A stretch of 64,000 nt of DNA. Source: Pedobacter sp. MC2016-24 (GTDB lineage Bacteria; Bacteroidota; Bacteroidia; Sphingobacteriales; Sphingobacteriaceae). Under the pieces are notes generated by a model. The model saw nothing but the letters and a program-made list of their open reading frames with translations, was not told the DNA's origin and ran no database searches. The stretch is taken from the NCBI RefSeq assembly GCF_015223055.1, contig NZ_JADFBX010000009.1:1-64000 (forward strand), given 5' to 3'. Shown here piece after piece: positions 9,278-16,353 of this stretch (position 1 is the first letter of the stretch; each line of letters starts with the position of its first letter). The position numbers and the translations under genes are program-made.

Positions 9278-9709
9278 CTAATTGCCCGATTGAAGTACAC
9301 TGCACTTCTCACAAATGCCATATGCCGTGGTATTCACGGTAGAAGCAGTAAATCCGGCAGGCATTTTTATTTTAGGGATCATCACGTCTAAACAGTAAAT
9401 CTTTAAGCAATTGGTGCAGTTGAAATGCACGTGTTCATCGTGATGGTGATCTACAGAACAAGATGGAGAGCAGATGGCGTAATTTGCGGTGCCATTCATA
9501 TCCATGATTTTATGCAGAATGCCTTTTTCCTCGTAAGCATTCAGGATCCTATACAGCGTAACCCGGTCAATCTCTTTTCCAAGTTTCTTTTCCAGTTCAG
9601 GTTGCGAAATCGCTACCGAATCCATGGCAATCTCCTCTAAAACACGTACCCGTTGTTTGGTATGCTTTAAATCATGATCTTTTAAAATGTGAATTGGATC
9701 TATTTTCAT
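9278..9709 (-). CDS. Fur-family regulator, probably Zur-like
   Basis: A 143-residue metal-dependent repressor. The winged helix covers about residues 1-80 (LKHTKQRVRVLEEI, then IDRVTLYRILNAYEEKGIL). The C-terminal dimerisation domain has HHHDEHVHFNCTNC and ICEKC, the two CxxC pairs of the structural zinc site. Fur, Zur and PerR cannot be separated by sequence alone. I infer a zinc sensor because the gene is the last member of an operon for metal handling, 11 bp after the DUF3299 gene, and because the same palindrome is found at this operon's promoter and at the COG0523 GTPase promoter. It would then repress its own operon. Confidence 0.85.
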   Translation of the reverse strand: MKIDPIHILKDHDLKHTKQRVRVLEEIAMDSVAISQPELEKKLGKEIDRVTLYRILNAYEEKGILHKIMDMNGTANYAICSPSCSVDHHHDEHVHFNCTNCLKIYCLDVMIPKIKMPAGFTASTVNTTAYGICEKCSVLQSGN

Positions 9710-9720
9710 GAGCGCTTGAG

Positions 9721-10167
9721 TTATATTGCTTTTGCGGCAAGCAGGGAAATTGGTGCATTGTCCATGGCATTGCCCGGATTTAGTTTTAATGTTCCTTTAA
9801 TTTTCACGGTTTTATAAGTGAATTTAATGGGCTCCGTCAATTCTACCAGTACCATAATGGGTACGCCATTTTTTCCACAGTAAAAGCATTGGTTAATTGG
9901 AAGTGTAGAGAGCATAAATTTAGTTTGCTTCATCCCATCTTTTATGGGTACAATATAGCCTTCCAGTTCAAATGCCTTATTGGCATATTTTTTAATTTCG
10001 GGCGTAAAAACAGGCTGCATTTCTGTATCCTTCACAATTTTAAAATCTACGCCACCAACGATATCCCAATTTTCGGAATTGATCTGATCGTTTGGATTGT
10101 GCTGTGCCTTCGCGCCTATACCTGCAAACAGGAGGGCAATCAGTATGGTTTTCTTGATTAATTTCAT
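9721..10167 (-). CDS. DUF3299-like secreted protein, putative metal-handling partner of ABC transporter
   Basis: A 148-residue exported protein. The signal peptide covers residues 1-21 (cleavage after GIGAKA, before QHNP). The mature part has the DUF3299-type core: FELEGYIVPIKDG, a two-cysteine motif QCFYCGKNG near residue 95, then VPIMVLVELTEP and a final beta-rich segment. Function is unknown. Proteins of this type are encoded beside LolD/FtsX-type transporters in zinc-responsive loci of other bacteria, from general knowledge, and the same layout is seen here. It lies 23 bp after the permease gene and 11 bp before the Fur-type regulator. Confidence 0.7.
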   Translation of the reverse strand: MKLIKKTILIALLFAGIGAKAQHNPNDQINSENWDIVGGVDFKIVKDTEMQPVFTPEIKKYANKAFELEGYIVPIKDGMKQTKFMLSTLPINQCFYCGKNGVPIMVLVELTEPIKFTYKTVKIKGTLKLNPGNAMDNAPISLLAAKAI

Positions 10168-10190
10168 GCAATCTTGATCTTGGATCTTCT

Positions 10191-11378
10191 TTAGTTTTTA
10201 GACAATATTTTTGAAATGTTGGAACGGTAAGCCTGCACAGCAGGAATTATAGCTGCAAATATACCAATCATAAGCCCCGCAACAAAAAGGTATAATTCTT
10301 TGTTCATAAAAACGAGTCCGCTGAGCTTAGCCTGTCCGCTCTCCTGGTAACTGCCAATGATTTGTAAAACCAGGTGTCCCAGTAAAACACCCAATAAGGT
10401 GCCTACTACTGTCAGCATAATCCCTTCTGCAATGACAATGACAAAAAGCTTGGTTTTTGAGGCGCCTAAAATGCGCATAATGGCCAGATCGTAACTGCGT
10501 TCTTTCAATGAGTTGTATAAATTGACGAATACGCTGATCGCAGCGATCAGCATAATCAATACTGCAAACCACTGTAAGGTGTCTACCCCAACACCAATTA
10601 AGGAGAACAGTCTGGTGCTTTCCTGAGCGGGCGCTGCAGCCTGCATATTGGTGGTTTCATTTACCATACGCGGAAACATGGCTACCGACATTGGTGAGCG
10701 GTATTGGATCAGCAAGGATGTGAGTTCTTTTGGCTGTTCAGTCTCTTCATGGTGATGATCGTGTTCTTCATGCATTTTCCATACACTGCCCACATTGGTG
10801 AGGATCAGGTTGTCGGTCACATTGCCTTGTGGTTCCAATATTCCATTTACGGTATACTGGTGACTTTTATGAACGTCCGTACTACCAGTCAAGCCATGTG
10901 CTCCATAAAAATGATCGCCTATTTTGAGTTTTTCGGCCTTAGCTACTGCCGAACCGATCGTGGTCTCGAAATCTTTTTGCCAGAATTTACCTGCTGCAAC
11001 CTTCAAACCGTAAATCCTGACAAAATTACTATCTGTACCCACAATGCGGACGCCATTGTAATTGTCGCCCAAGGCTAAAGGTGCCGCACGTTTAACCAAA
11101 GGATTGTGCGCCAGTTCCATTGCTTCTTTTAACGGAATGTTTCCGGTAGGAAAATCGATGTAATAAATGCTGCTCAATATCAGTTGCAGCGGACTTCCTT
11201 TAGCACCAACCACCACATCAATATCTTTGGCGTTATTTTCCAGTTTATCACTGATCTGGGTAGAGGCCAAAAGCAGAATGGTTAAGATACCTGTTCCAAA
11301 CGCAATCAGCATGATGTTCAAGGCAGCCGACAAGGGTTTTGACCATAAACTTTTCCAACTTATTTTTAATGGACTCAT
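10191..11378 (-). CDS. FtsX/MacB-type ABC permease with histidine-rich periplasmic loop
   Basis: A 395-residue permease. One N-terminal membrane helix (about 18-40) is followed by a large extracytoplasmic domain (about 41-270) and three C-terminal helices (about 275-295, 325-350 and 365-385), the FtsX/LolCE/MacB arrangement. Residues about 203-210 read HEEHDHHH, a metal-binding-type cluster inside the extracytoplasmic domain. This is not a general feature of lipoprotein or peptide exporters and points to metal handling. The start overlaps the ATPase stop by 4 bp (ATGA), so the two subunits are translationally coupled. Type VII ABC systems usually act as mechanotransducers or exporters, so direct zinc import is not proven. 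Confidence 0.85.
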   Translation of the reverse strand: MSPLKISWKSLWSKPLSAALNIMLIAFGTGILTILLLASTQISDKLENNAKDIDVVVGAKGSPLQLILSSIYYIDFPTGNIPLKEAMELAHNPLVKRAAPLALGDNYNGVRIVGTDSNFVRIYGLKVAAGKFWQKDFETTIGSAVAKAEKLKIGDHFYGAHGLTGSTDVHKSHQYTVNGILEPQGNVTDNLILTNVGSVWKMHEEHDHHHEETEQPKELTSLLIQYRSPMSVAMFPRMVNETTNMQAAAPAQESTRLFSLIGVGVDTLQWFAVLIMLIAAISVFVNLYNSLKERSYDLAIMRILGASKTKLFVIVIAEGIMLTVVGTLLGVLLGHLVLQIIGSYQESGQAKLSGLVFMNKELYLFVAGLMIGIFAAIIPAVQAYRSNISKILSKN

Positions 11379-12004
11379 GACAATTGATAGGTGTTTTTAA
11401 AGGCGTCTTTAACTCTTTTATCGTGTGTGGCAATCACTAAGGTGGCCTGGTTAATGCCAGATTGTTTCAGCAACAGTTCCAATACGGCATGCGCATTCTT
11501 ATCGTCCAGGCTGGAAGTCGGTTCATCGGCAATCAATAATTCTGGTTTGTTGATCACCGCTCTTGCAATAGAAACCCTTTGCAACTGTCCCTGGCTCAAT
11601 TCATTGGGATAAGCATTTCGCTTTTCTGCAATACCAAGTGAGCTTAAAACTTCTTCAATTCTGGCCTCATTTACCGGAAGTTTTGCAAATTGTGGGGCAA
11701 GGGATAGGTTTTCTGCAATGCTTAAGCTTTTAATCAGGTGCGGGCGCTGGAAGATGATCCCGATATTTCTTCCCCTGAACTGATCCAGCGCTTTTGGCGA
11801 TAAGCCATAAATTGAAGTGTCATTGATTTTAACTTCCCCTTGTGTAGGTTTTAAAATACCTGTTAAAATGTGTAGCAAAGTCGTCTTTCCACTTCCGGAA
11901 TCTCCCAACAAAAGCCATTGTTCACCGTGACCAATGGTCCAGTCCTTAAACCCGATTGTTTTTCCTGTGGCATAACTGTGCGAAACCGATTTTAATGAAA
12001 TCAT
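11375..12004 (-). CDS. LolD-type ABC transporter ATP-binding subunit
   Basis: A 209-residue ATPase that powers the adjacent FtsX-type permease on the cytoplasmic side of the membrane. Walker A is GDSGSGKTT (about 34-42), the signature is LSQGQLQRVSIARA, Walker B with catalytic Glu is LLIADEP, and the H-loop is VIATHDKR. All are intact. It lies 6 bp after the stop of a 41-residue lipoprotein gene. The length is typical of LolD/MacB-N subunits. Placed in a metal-responsive operon by the upstream palindromic operator. Confidence 0.9.
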   Translation of the reverse strand: MISLKSVSHSYATGKTIGFKDWTIGHGEQWLLLGDSGSGKTTLLHILTGILKPTQGEVKINDTSIYGLSPKALDQFRGRNIGIIFQRPHLIKSLSIAENLSLAPQFAKLPVNEARIEEVLSSLGIAEKRNAYPNELSQGQLQRVSIARAVINKPELLIADEPTSSLDDKNAHAVLELLLKQSGINQATLVIATHDKRVKDAFKNTYQLS

Positions 12005-12010
12005 ATTGCG

Positions 12011-12136
12011 CTATTTGATGTGGCTTTTTAAATATTTGAGATATAGCTTCCTGCTATCCATTTGTTCGTGCTTGCAACCCGGATTGATCATGCTTACCAC
12101 AATAAGCATGGCGGCAAATAGAAGTTTTTTATTCAT
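12011..12136 (-). CDS. 41-residue lipoprotein, first gene of the metal-responsive operon
   Basis: An unlisted small frame read directly from the sequence. It starts with ATG at 12134-12136 and ends with TAG at 12011-12013. The N-terminus MNKKLLFAAMLIVVSMINPG is a classic lipoprotein signal peptide ending at a Cys (residue 21). The mature peptide would be only about 21 residues, CKHEQMDSRKLYLKYLKSHI plus a final Lys, and carries Cys, two His and acidic residues. It begins 16 bp downstream of a TATGTTTG -7 element and 29 bp from a perfect palindromic operator, and stops 6 bp before the ABC ATPase. The position fits a translated first gene. Function unknown; it may carry metal or act as a transporter accessory. 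Confidence 0.65.
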   Translation of the reverse strand: MNKKLLFAAMLIVVSMINPGCKHEQMDSRKLYLKYLKSHIK

Positions 12137-12151
12137 AAGTCAATTTATATA

Positions 12152-12159
12152 CAAACATA
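12152..12159 (-). promoter_or_regulatory. -7 promoter element for the lipoprotein-ABC-DUF3299-Fur operon
   Basis: Read on the minus strand the site is TATGTTTG, a match to the Bacteroidota TANNTTTG element. It is 15 bp upstream of the lipoprotein ATG. No clear -33 TTG is seen at standard spacing. The palindromic operator at 12165-12179 lies just upstream, within the -33/-7 spacer. Confidence 0.5.
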
Positions 12160-12164
12160 GCAAA

Positions 12165-12179
12165 TGCAATCAAATTGCA
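12165..12179. promoter_or_regulatory. Palindromic operator (Zur-like) of the ABC operon
   Basis: TGCAATCAAATTGCA is a perfect 6-3-6 palindrome, extended to 7-3-7 by the flanking A and T. The same pattern (TGCAAY-N3-RTTGCA) occurs twice at the MerC/COG0523 divergent promoter. It lies between the core promoter elements, where a bound repressor would block RNA polymerase. The Fur-family regulator encoded in the operon is the natural candidate. Confidence 0.65.
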
Positions 12180-12183
12180 TATG

Positions 12184-12603
12184 TTATCCTTGTAAAGGAT
12201 TTGCTACCGCAGTATTATTGTTTTTAAGATGGTTACAGGTCCTGCTGTACCTCCAGTTAAACAGATGGGCAGTTGCAATGCTGAAACCTCCCAGTGGGAT
12301 TAAAACAGCCTCCAGATCTTCCAGCCAATAATGCCCGCAGGCGATCATGGCAAAACCAGCAAGAAGTACCAACAATGGGAGCGCTTTTTTATGCTTCGGA
12401 TAGGAACTGGTTAAAGACCAGATGCCAATAATCAGCGATAAACAAATCATGCCCAGTTCTACCCAGCTGTGTGCCAGGAAATTTAAACCCCAAAGCGGGA
12501 GGGTAGTGATTACAAAAGGAAGGGCTGCACAGTGTATGGCACAGGCAATAGCGGCAGTCATCCCAAACTGGTCTAATTTGCCCGACTTAAATTTAGATCT
12601 CAT
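12184..12603 (-). CDS. MerC-domain membrane protein
   Basis: A 139-residue protein with four predicted membrane helices (about 15-35, 40-60, 70-90 and 95-115). The first helix contains CAIHC, the paired-cysteine site seen in MerC-type mercury transporters. No other mercury-resistance genes are present. Beside a COG0523 GTPase and under a shared operator, a role in zinc or related metal uptake is more likely, though this is inference. The frame extends upstream to 12654, but the ATG at 12603 gives MRSKFKSGKLDQFG and leaves the promoter and operator free. Confidence 0.75.
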   Translation of the reverse strand: MRSKFKSGKLDQFGMTAAIACAIHCAALPFVITTLPLWGLNFLAHSWVELGMICLSLIIGIWSLTSSYPKHKKALPLLVLLAGFAMIACGHYWLEDLEAVLIPLGGFSIATAHLFNWRYSRTCNHLKNNNTAVANPLQG

Positions 12604-12639
12604 CGTATTTAATTTTAAATGTATTTGTATTTCTTGCTG

Positions 12640-12647
12640 CAAATATA
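12640..12647 (-). promoter_or_regulatory. -7 promoter element for the MerC-like gene
   Basis: On the minus strand this reads TATATTTG, an exact TANNTTTG match, 36 bp before the MerC-like ATG. The operator at 12650-12664 starts 2 bp upstream, so it occupies the promoter spacer. Confidence 0.5.
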
Positions 12648-12649
12648 AA

Positions 12650-12664
12650 TGCAATTAGGTTGCA
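12650..12664. promoter_or_regulatory. Palindromic operator, MerC-proximal copy
   Basis: TGCAATTAGGTTGCA, a 6-3-6 palindrome with one mismatch. It sits in the minus-strand promoter of the MerC-like gene and also covers the -33 position of the plus-strand promoter (TTG at 12660-12662, 21 bp before TATATTTG). One protein bound here could affect both genes. Confidence 0.65.
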
Positions 12665-12683
12665 AATGTAGAATATTATGAAA

Positions 12684-12691
12684 TATATTTG
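12684..12691 (+). promoter_or_regulatory. -7 promoter element for the COG0523 GTPase gene
   Basis: TATATTTG, an exact TANNTTTG match, with TTG at 12660-12662 at 21-bp spacing. Transcription would begin about 12697-12700, so the ATG at 12711 would have a leader of only about 10-15 nt and the ATG at 12678 could not be used. Confidence 0.5.
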
Positions 12692-12704
12692 CAACCTAAT
12701 TGCA
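12690..12704. promoter_or_regulatory. Palindromic operator, GTPase-proximal copy
   Basis: TGCAACCTAATTGCA, the exact reverse complement of the operator at 12650-12664. With flanks, 12647-12667 and 12687-12707 form a perfect 21-bp inverted repeat with a 19-bp spacer. It overlaps the end of the -7 element and the probable transcription start of the GTPase gene. Confidence 0.65.
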
Positions 12705-12710
12705 TTTGTG

Positions 12711-13910
12711 ATGAATAAGAAATTACCTGTAACCGTACTCAGTGGTTTTTTGGGGAGCGGTAAAACCACCTTATTAAACCATATCCTGCACAATAAGCAG
12801 GGGCTAAAAGTAGCTTTAATTGTGAACGACATGAGTGAGGTCAATATTGATGCACGGACTGTTCAAAATGGGCATCAGTTGTCAAGAACCGAGGAAAGGC
12901 TTGTCGAGATGAGCAATGGTTGTATTTGTTGTACGCTGAGGGAAGACCTGATTACGGAAGTCGAAAAACTGGCAAAAGAGGATCGCTTTGATTACCTTAT
13001 TATTGAAAGTTCGGGCATCTCTGAGCCGATACCGGTCGCGCGGACCTTCAGCTATGTGGATGAACAGCTTGGTATCGACCTCCAGAAGTTCAGTAAGCTG
13101 GATACGATGGTTACCGTGGTGGACTGTTTTAATTTTAAAAAAGACTTCGGCACCAACGAACATTTGCGTGATCGAAACTGGGTGGATGATCACAGCGACC
13201 ACAGAACTATTGTCAATTTACTCACTGATCAGATCGAATTCGCGAACGTCATTATCCTCAATAAAACAGACTTGATTGGTACTGAGGATTTAAAGCTGAT
13301 TAGGGCAGTAATCCGGAAGCTTAATCCCGGGGCAAAACAGATTGAAAGTGTGTATAGTGCTGTTGATCTCCGTGAAGTTATCCATACCAATCGGTTTGAT
13401 TTTGAAGCATCGGCACAGGGTGCCGGTTGGATCCAGGAGTTGAATACTGTTCATCAACCTGAAACGGAAGAATATGGCATCAGTAGTACGGTTTTTCGTG
13501 CTGCCCGGCCCTTTCACCCACACCGACTCTGGGAATATCTGAATGTAGATTTTCCGAGCAATGTACTGCGTACCAAAGGTCTGTTCTGGATTGCTGCCAT
13601 GCCAGATCATGCACTTAATTTCTCGCAAGCCGGAGGTTCACTCAAAATTGAAAATGCCGGCAACTGGTGGGCAAGCATGACGGAAACGGAAAGACTGAAT
13701 GATGTTGATTATGTAGAAAACAAGGATCAAATCAAAAGCCGATGGGATCCGAGTTTTGGCGACCGCCTAAATGAACTGGTACTGATTGGTCAGGATCTGG
13801 ATCAGGAACAATTACATGCCGGGCTTACGAAGTGCTTGTTAAGCCCTAAAGAATTGATCTGTTACTGGCAGGGGGAGCATTTCGCTAACCCTTTTAGGCA
13901 CTTAATCTAA
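12711..13910 (+). CDS. COG0523 GTPase, zinc-metallochaperone type
   Basis: A 399-residue G3E-family GTPase (CobW/YciC/ZNG1 group) that delivers metal to target proteins under GTP hydrolysis. Walker A is GFLGSGKTT (residues 12-20), the metal-binding CICC motif is at 71-74 (SNGCICCTLRED), the Walker B/switch region contains ESSGISEP, and the base motif NKTD follows about residue 186. The C-terminal CobW_C domain contains RPFHPHRLWEYL. A frame-compatible ATG at 12678 exists, but then the operator and -7 element would be coding, so I choose 12711. The operator and the MerC-like neighbour support a role in zinc limitation. Confidence 0.9.
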   Translation: MNKKLPVTVLSGFLGSGKTTLLNHILHNKQGLKVALIVNDMSEVNIDARTVQNGHQLSRTEERLVEMSNGCICCTLREDLITEVEKLAKEDRFDYLIIESSGISEPIPVARTFSYVDEQLGIDLQKFSKLDTMVTVVDCFNFKKDFGTNEHLRDRNWVDDHSDHRTIVNLLTDQIEFANVIILNKTDLIGTEDLKLIRAVIRKLNPGAKQIESVYSAVDLREVIHTNRFDFEASAQGAGWIQELNTVHQPETEEYGISSTVFRAARPFHPHRLWEYLNVDFPSNVLRTKGLFWIAAMPDHALNFSQAGGSLKIENAGNWWASMTETERLNDVDYVENKDQIKSRWDPSFGDRLNELVLIGQDLDQEQLHAGLTKCLLSPKELICYWQGEHFANPFRHLI

Positions 13911-13915
13911 AAACG

Positions 13916-13948
13916 AACAGCCCTTAATGCTTGACATTAAGGGCTGTT
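13916..13948. terminator. Bidirectional terminator between GTPase and ABC-F genes
   Basis: A perfect 14-bp stem (13916-13929 with 13935-13948) around the loop CTTGA, with T and A runs at its ends. It lies just after the GTPase stop and before the stop of the convergent ABC-F gene. Confidence 0.85.
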
Positions 13949-13973
13949 TAAATATATTGAAGCTAAGAACCGC

Positions 13974-15602
13974 TTATTTGGTCTGGTATAAAGACGCCCT
14001 CAATGCCGCTACATCATCACTCGTGATATATTCATCATAAGTCATCATCTTATCAATTGTACCGTTCGGTGTAATCTCAATAATCCTTGTTGCAACAGAT
14101 TCCGTAAGTGCATGATCTCGTGAAGTAAATAAGGCTGTTCCTTTAAAGTCTTTCAAGCCATTGTTTAATGCGGTGATTGATTCCAGGTCCAGGTGATTGG
14201 TTGGCTCATCAAACATCAGCAAATTCGCGTGCTTGAGCATCATTTGAGAGAACATGCAACGCATTTTCTCACCTCCTGAAAGTACTTTCACATTTTTCAA
14301 TACTTCTTCACCTGAAAACAACATCCGGCCAAGGAAACTACGTACAAACTGTTCGTCCTGATCGGTACCGGAATATTCACGCAGCCAGTCTACCAGATTC
14401 TCATCCTTGTTTTCAAAATATACGGAGTTATCGTTAGGGATGTCTGCTGTATTGATGGTTACTCCAAATTTAAACTCGCCAGTATAGTTTTTCTCACGGC
14501 CAGTTAATACGTTGTAAAAGGCCGTAGTCGCTAAACTGTTTTGCGATAGGATCGCTATTTTATCACCTTTATTCACCATGAAATTGATGTTTTTAAACAT
14601 CACTTCACCATTTAAAGTACAAGAAAGGTTTTCAACCTGTAAAATCTGATCACCGGCCTCTCTACCCAAATTGTTGAATAAAATAGCCGGATATTTCCTG
14701 CTCGAAGCTTTAATTTCAGAAATGTCGATCTTATCCAAAGCTTTCTTACGCGAAGTTGCCTGTTTGGATTTCGAAGCATTGGCGCTAAAGCGCTGAATAA
14801 ACTCCTGAAGTTCCTTAACTTTCTCTTCCAGTTTTTTATTCTGATCGCCGCGTTGTTTTAAAGCCAGCTGACTTGACTCGTACCAGAAGCTGTAGTTACC
14901 AGAGTAAATACTCATTTTGCTAAAGTCGATGTCCACAATGTGTGTACATACCGCATCTAAAAAGTGCCTGTCGTGTGATACCACCAACACGATACTCTGA
15001 TAATCAGCCAGGAAATTCTCTAACCAGGCAATGGTATCAATGTCCAAATCGTTGGTTGGCTCATCCAGTAACAAAATATCAGGATTACCAAATAAAGCCT
15101 GGGCCAGCAATACCCTTACTTTTTGGTTACCATCAATTTCTTTCAGTTGTTTATAGTGATGCTCTTCTTTAATACCAAGGTTGCTCAACATGGTTGCTGC
15201 ATTGCTTTCCATGTTCCAGCCGTCCATTTCAGCAAATCTGTTTTCCAGTTCTCCTGCACGTTCGCCATCTTTATCGGTAAAATCTTCCTTTAAATAAATG
15301 GCATCTTTCTCTTTCATGATTTCGTACAACTCCTTGTGACCCATCATGACCGTTTCAATTACCGTAAATTCATCAAACTCATAGTGGTTTTGCTTTAAAA
15401 CCGCCATACGTTCTCCAGGTGTAAAAGCCACACTACCAGAAGTCTGGTTAACTTCGCCGGAAAGGATTTTAAGGAAAGTTGATTTTCCCGCGCCATTAGC
15501 TCCAATTACCCCATAGCAATTGCCATGTGTAAATTTTAGGTTGACATCTTCAAATAAAGTACGTTTTCCGTAGCGGAGTGATAAATTAGAAACTGAAATC
15601 AT
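13974..15602 (-). CDS. ABC-F family ATPase, YbiT-like
   Basis: A 542-residue soluble protein with two ABC ATPase domains and no membrane part, of the ribosome-associated ABC-F class. Domain 1 has Walker A GANGAGKST and Walker B LLLDEPTNDLDI. The ABC signature between them reads IDGNQK rather than LSGGQ, a degeneration also typical of YbiT-type proteins. The charged linker (about 240-300, LKQRGDQNKKLEEKVKELQE) is the P-site tRNA interaction motif region. Domain 2 has LSGGEK and LLMFDEPTNHLDL. Walker A in domain 2 reads SQNSLATTA and lacks the usual GKS/T lysine, so nucleotide binding there may be altered. ATG start. Confidence 0.88.
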   Translation of the reverse strand: MISVSNLSLRYGKRTLFEDVNLKFTHGNCYGVIGANGAGKSTFLKILSGEVNQTSGSVAFTPGERMAVLKQNHYEFDEFTVIETVMMGHKELYEIMKEKDAIYLKEDFTDKDGERAGELENRFAEMDGWNMESNAATMLSNLGIKEEHHYKQLKEIDGNQKVRVLLAQALFGNPDILLLDEPTNDLDIDTIAWLENFLADYQSIVLVVSHDRHFLDAVCTHIVDIDFSKMSIYSGNYSFWYESSQLALKQRGDQNKKLEEKVKELQEFIQRFSANASKSKQATSRKKALDKIDISEIKASSRKYPAILFNNLGREAGDQILQVENLSCTLNGEVMFKNINFMVNKGDKIAILSQNSLATTAFYNVLTGREKNYTGEFKFGVTINTADIPNDNSVYFENKDENLVDWLREYSGTDQDEQFVRSFLGRMLFSGEEVLKNVKVLSGGEKMRCMFSQMMLKHANLLMFDEPTNHLDLESITALNNGLKDFKGTALFTSRDHALTESVATRIIEITPNGTIDKMMTYDEYITSDDVAALRASLYQTK

Positions 15603-15699
15603 ATTGCTTAAAAATAAGCCGCAAAGGTAGGTATAATTTAAAAGATGCCTATAAATGCTTCGCAGTTTTATTTAGTTTTGGATAATAAATTGAAAAAAT

Positions 15700-16275
15700 G
15701 TGACTAAAGGTGAACTGATTACTGCTTTAGATACTTCGATGCAGGGGCAATCTGTGCTTAAACTTTCCAGCTTAATAGCGCAGTACCGGCCGGATGTAAA
15801 ATTGGTTCTTGATACCTGTTTTCATTCCAAAAAGGAAGTGGCATTCCGGGCTTCCTGGATGCTGGAGTACTTGTATACCCATCATCCTGCTCTGTTTAAA
15901 CCGCTGGTTCATGATTTTTTGAACAAGGTACCTTTGCAGGAGAACCTGTCCTGCAGGCGGCATTTTGCTAAAATTGTAGCCTTACTTACTGCACCCAAGT
16001 CCGACCCTGTCTTTGCTGAAGTTGTGCTGAATTTCGATTTTGACTTGCTCATCGATACTTTATTTACCTGGCTTATTGATCCGGAAACCCCAGTGGCCAT
16101 CAAGGCGCATTGCGCTCAGGCGCTTGCTCACCTGGCGTTTAAACAGTATTGGATTAAAGATGAATTGCTGCAAACCATAGATTACCTCGTAGATCAGGAA
16201 AGTATCGGGTTTTTCGGAAGGGCAAGAGCTGTTCGGAAAATGCTCAAAAAGCTGTCCGCACCTGTACAAGCTTAA
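15700..16275 (+). CDS. HEAT/ARM-like helical protein, unknown function
   Basis: A 191-residue protein starting at GTG (a preceding ATG is out of frame). The sequence is a series of amphipathic helix pairs with HEAT-like spacing, for example KEVAFRASWMLEYLYTHHPA and PVAIKAHCAQALAHLAFKQY. It may be an alpha-solenoid binding protein. I cannot name a family. It is divergent from the ABC-F gene, 97 bp away, and is followed by the nitroreductase gene on the same strand after 78 bp. Codon use and length support a real gene. Confidence 0.7.
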   Translation: MTKGELITALDTSMQGQSVLKLSSLIAQYRPDVKLVLDTCFHSKKEVAFRASWMLEYLYTHHPALFKPLVHDFLNKVPLQENLSCRRHFAKIVALLTAPKSDPVFAEVVLNFDFDLLIDTLFTWLIDPETPVAIKAHCAQALAHLAFKQYWIKDELLQTIDYLVDQESIGFFGRARAVRKMLKKLSAPVQA

Positions 16276-16353
16276 AAGTATTACACAACAGCTACATTTC
16301 TGCTGCGCAATAATTATATTTTTGTTTTGACCCGACAACTAACCGGGCCATTT

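Noticed and set aside
12184..12603. Mercury resistance locus, from the MerC-like protein
   Set aside because: No merA, merR, merT or merP is present, and the shared operator with a COG0523 GTPase points to zinc-type metal control.
12678..12710. Upstream ATG of the COG0523 gene adding 11 residues
   Set aside because: The extension would put the -7 element and operator inside the coding region, and family members begin close to KKLPVTVLSGF.
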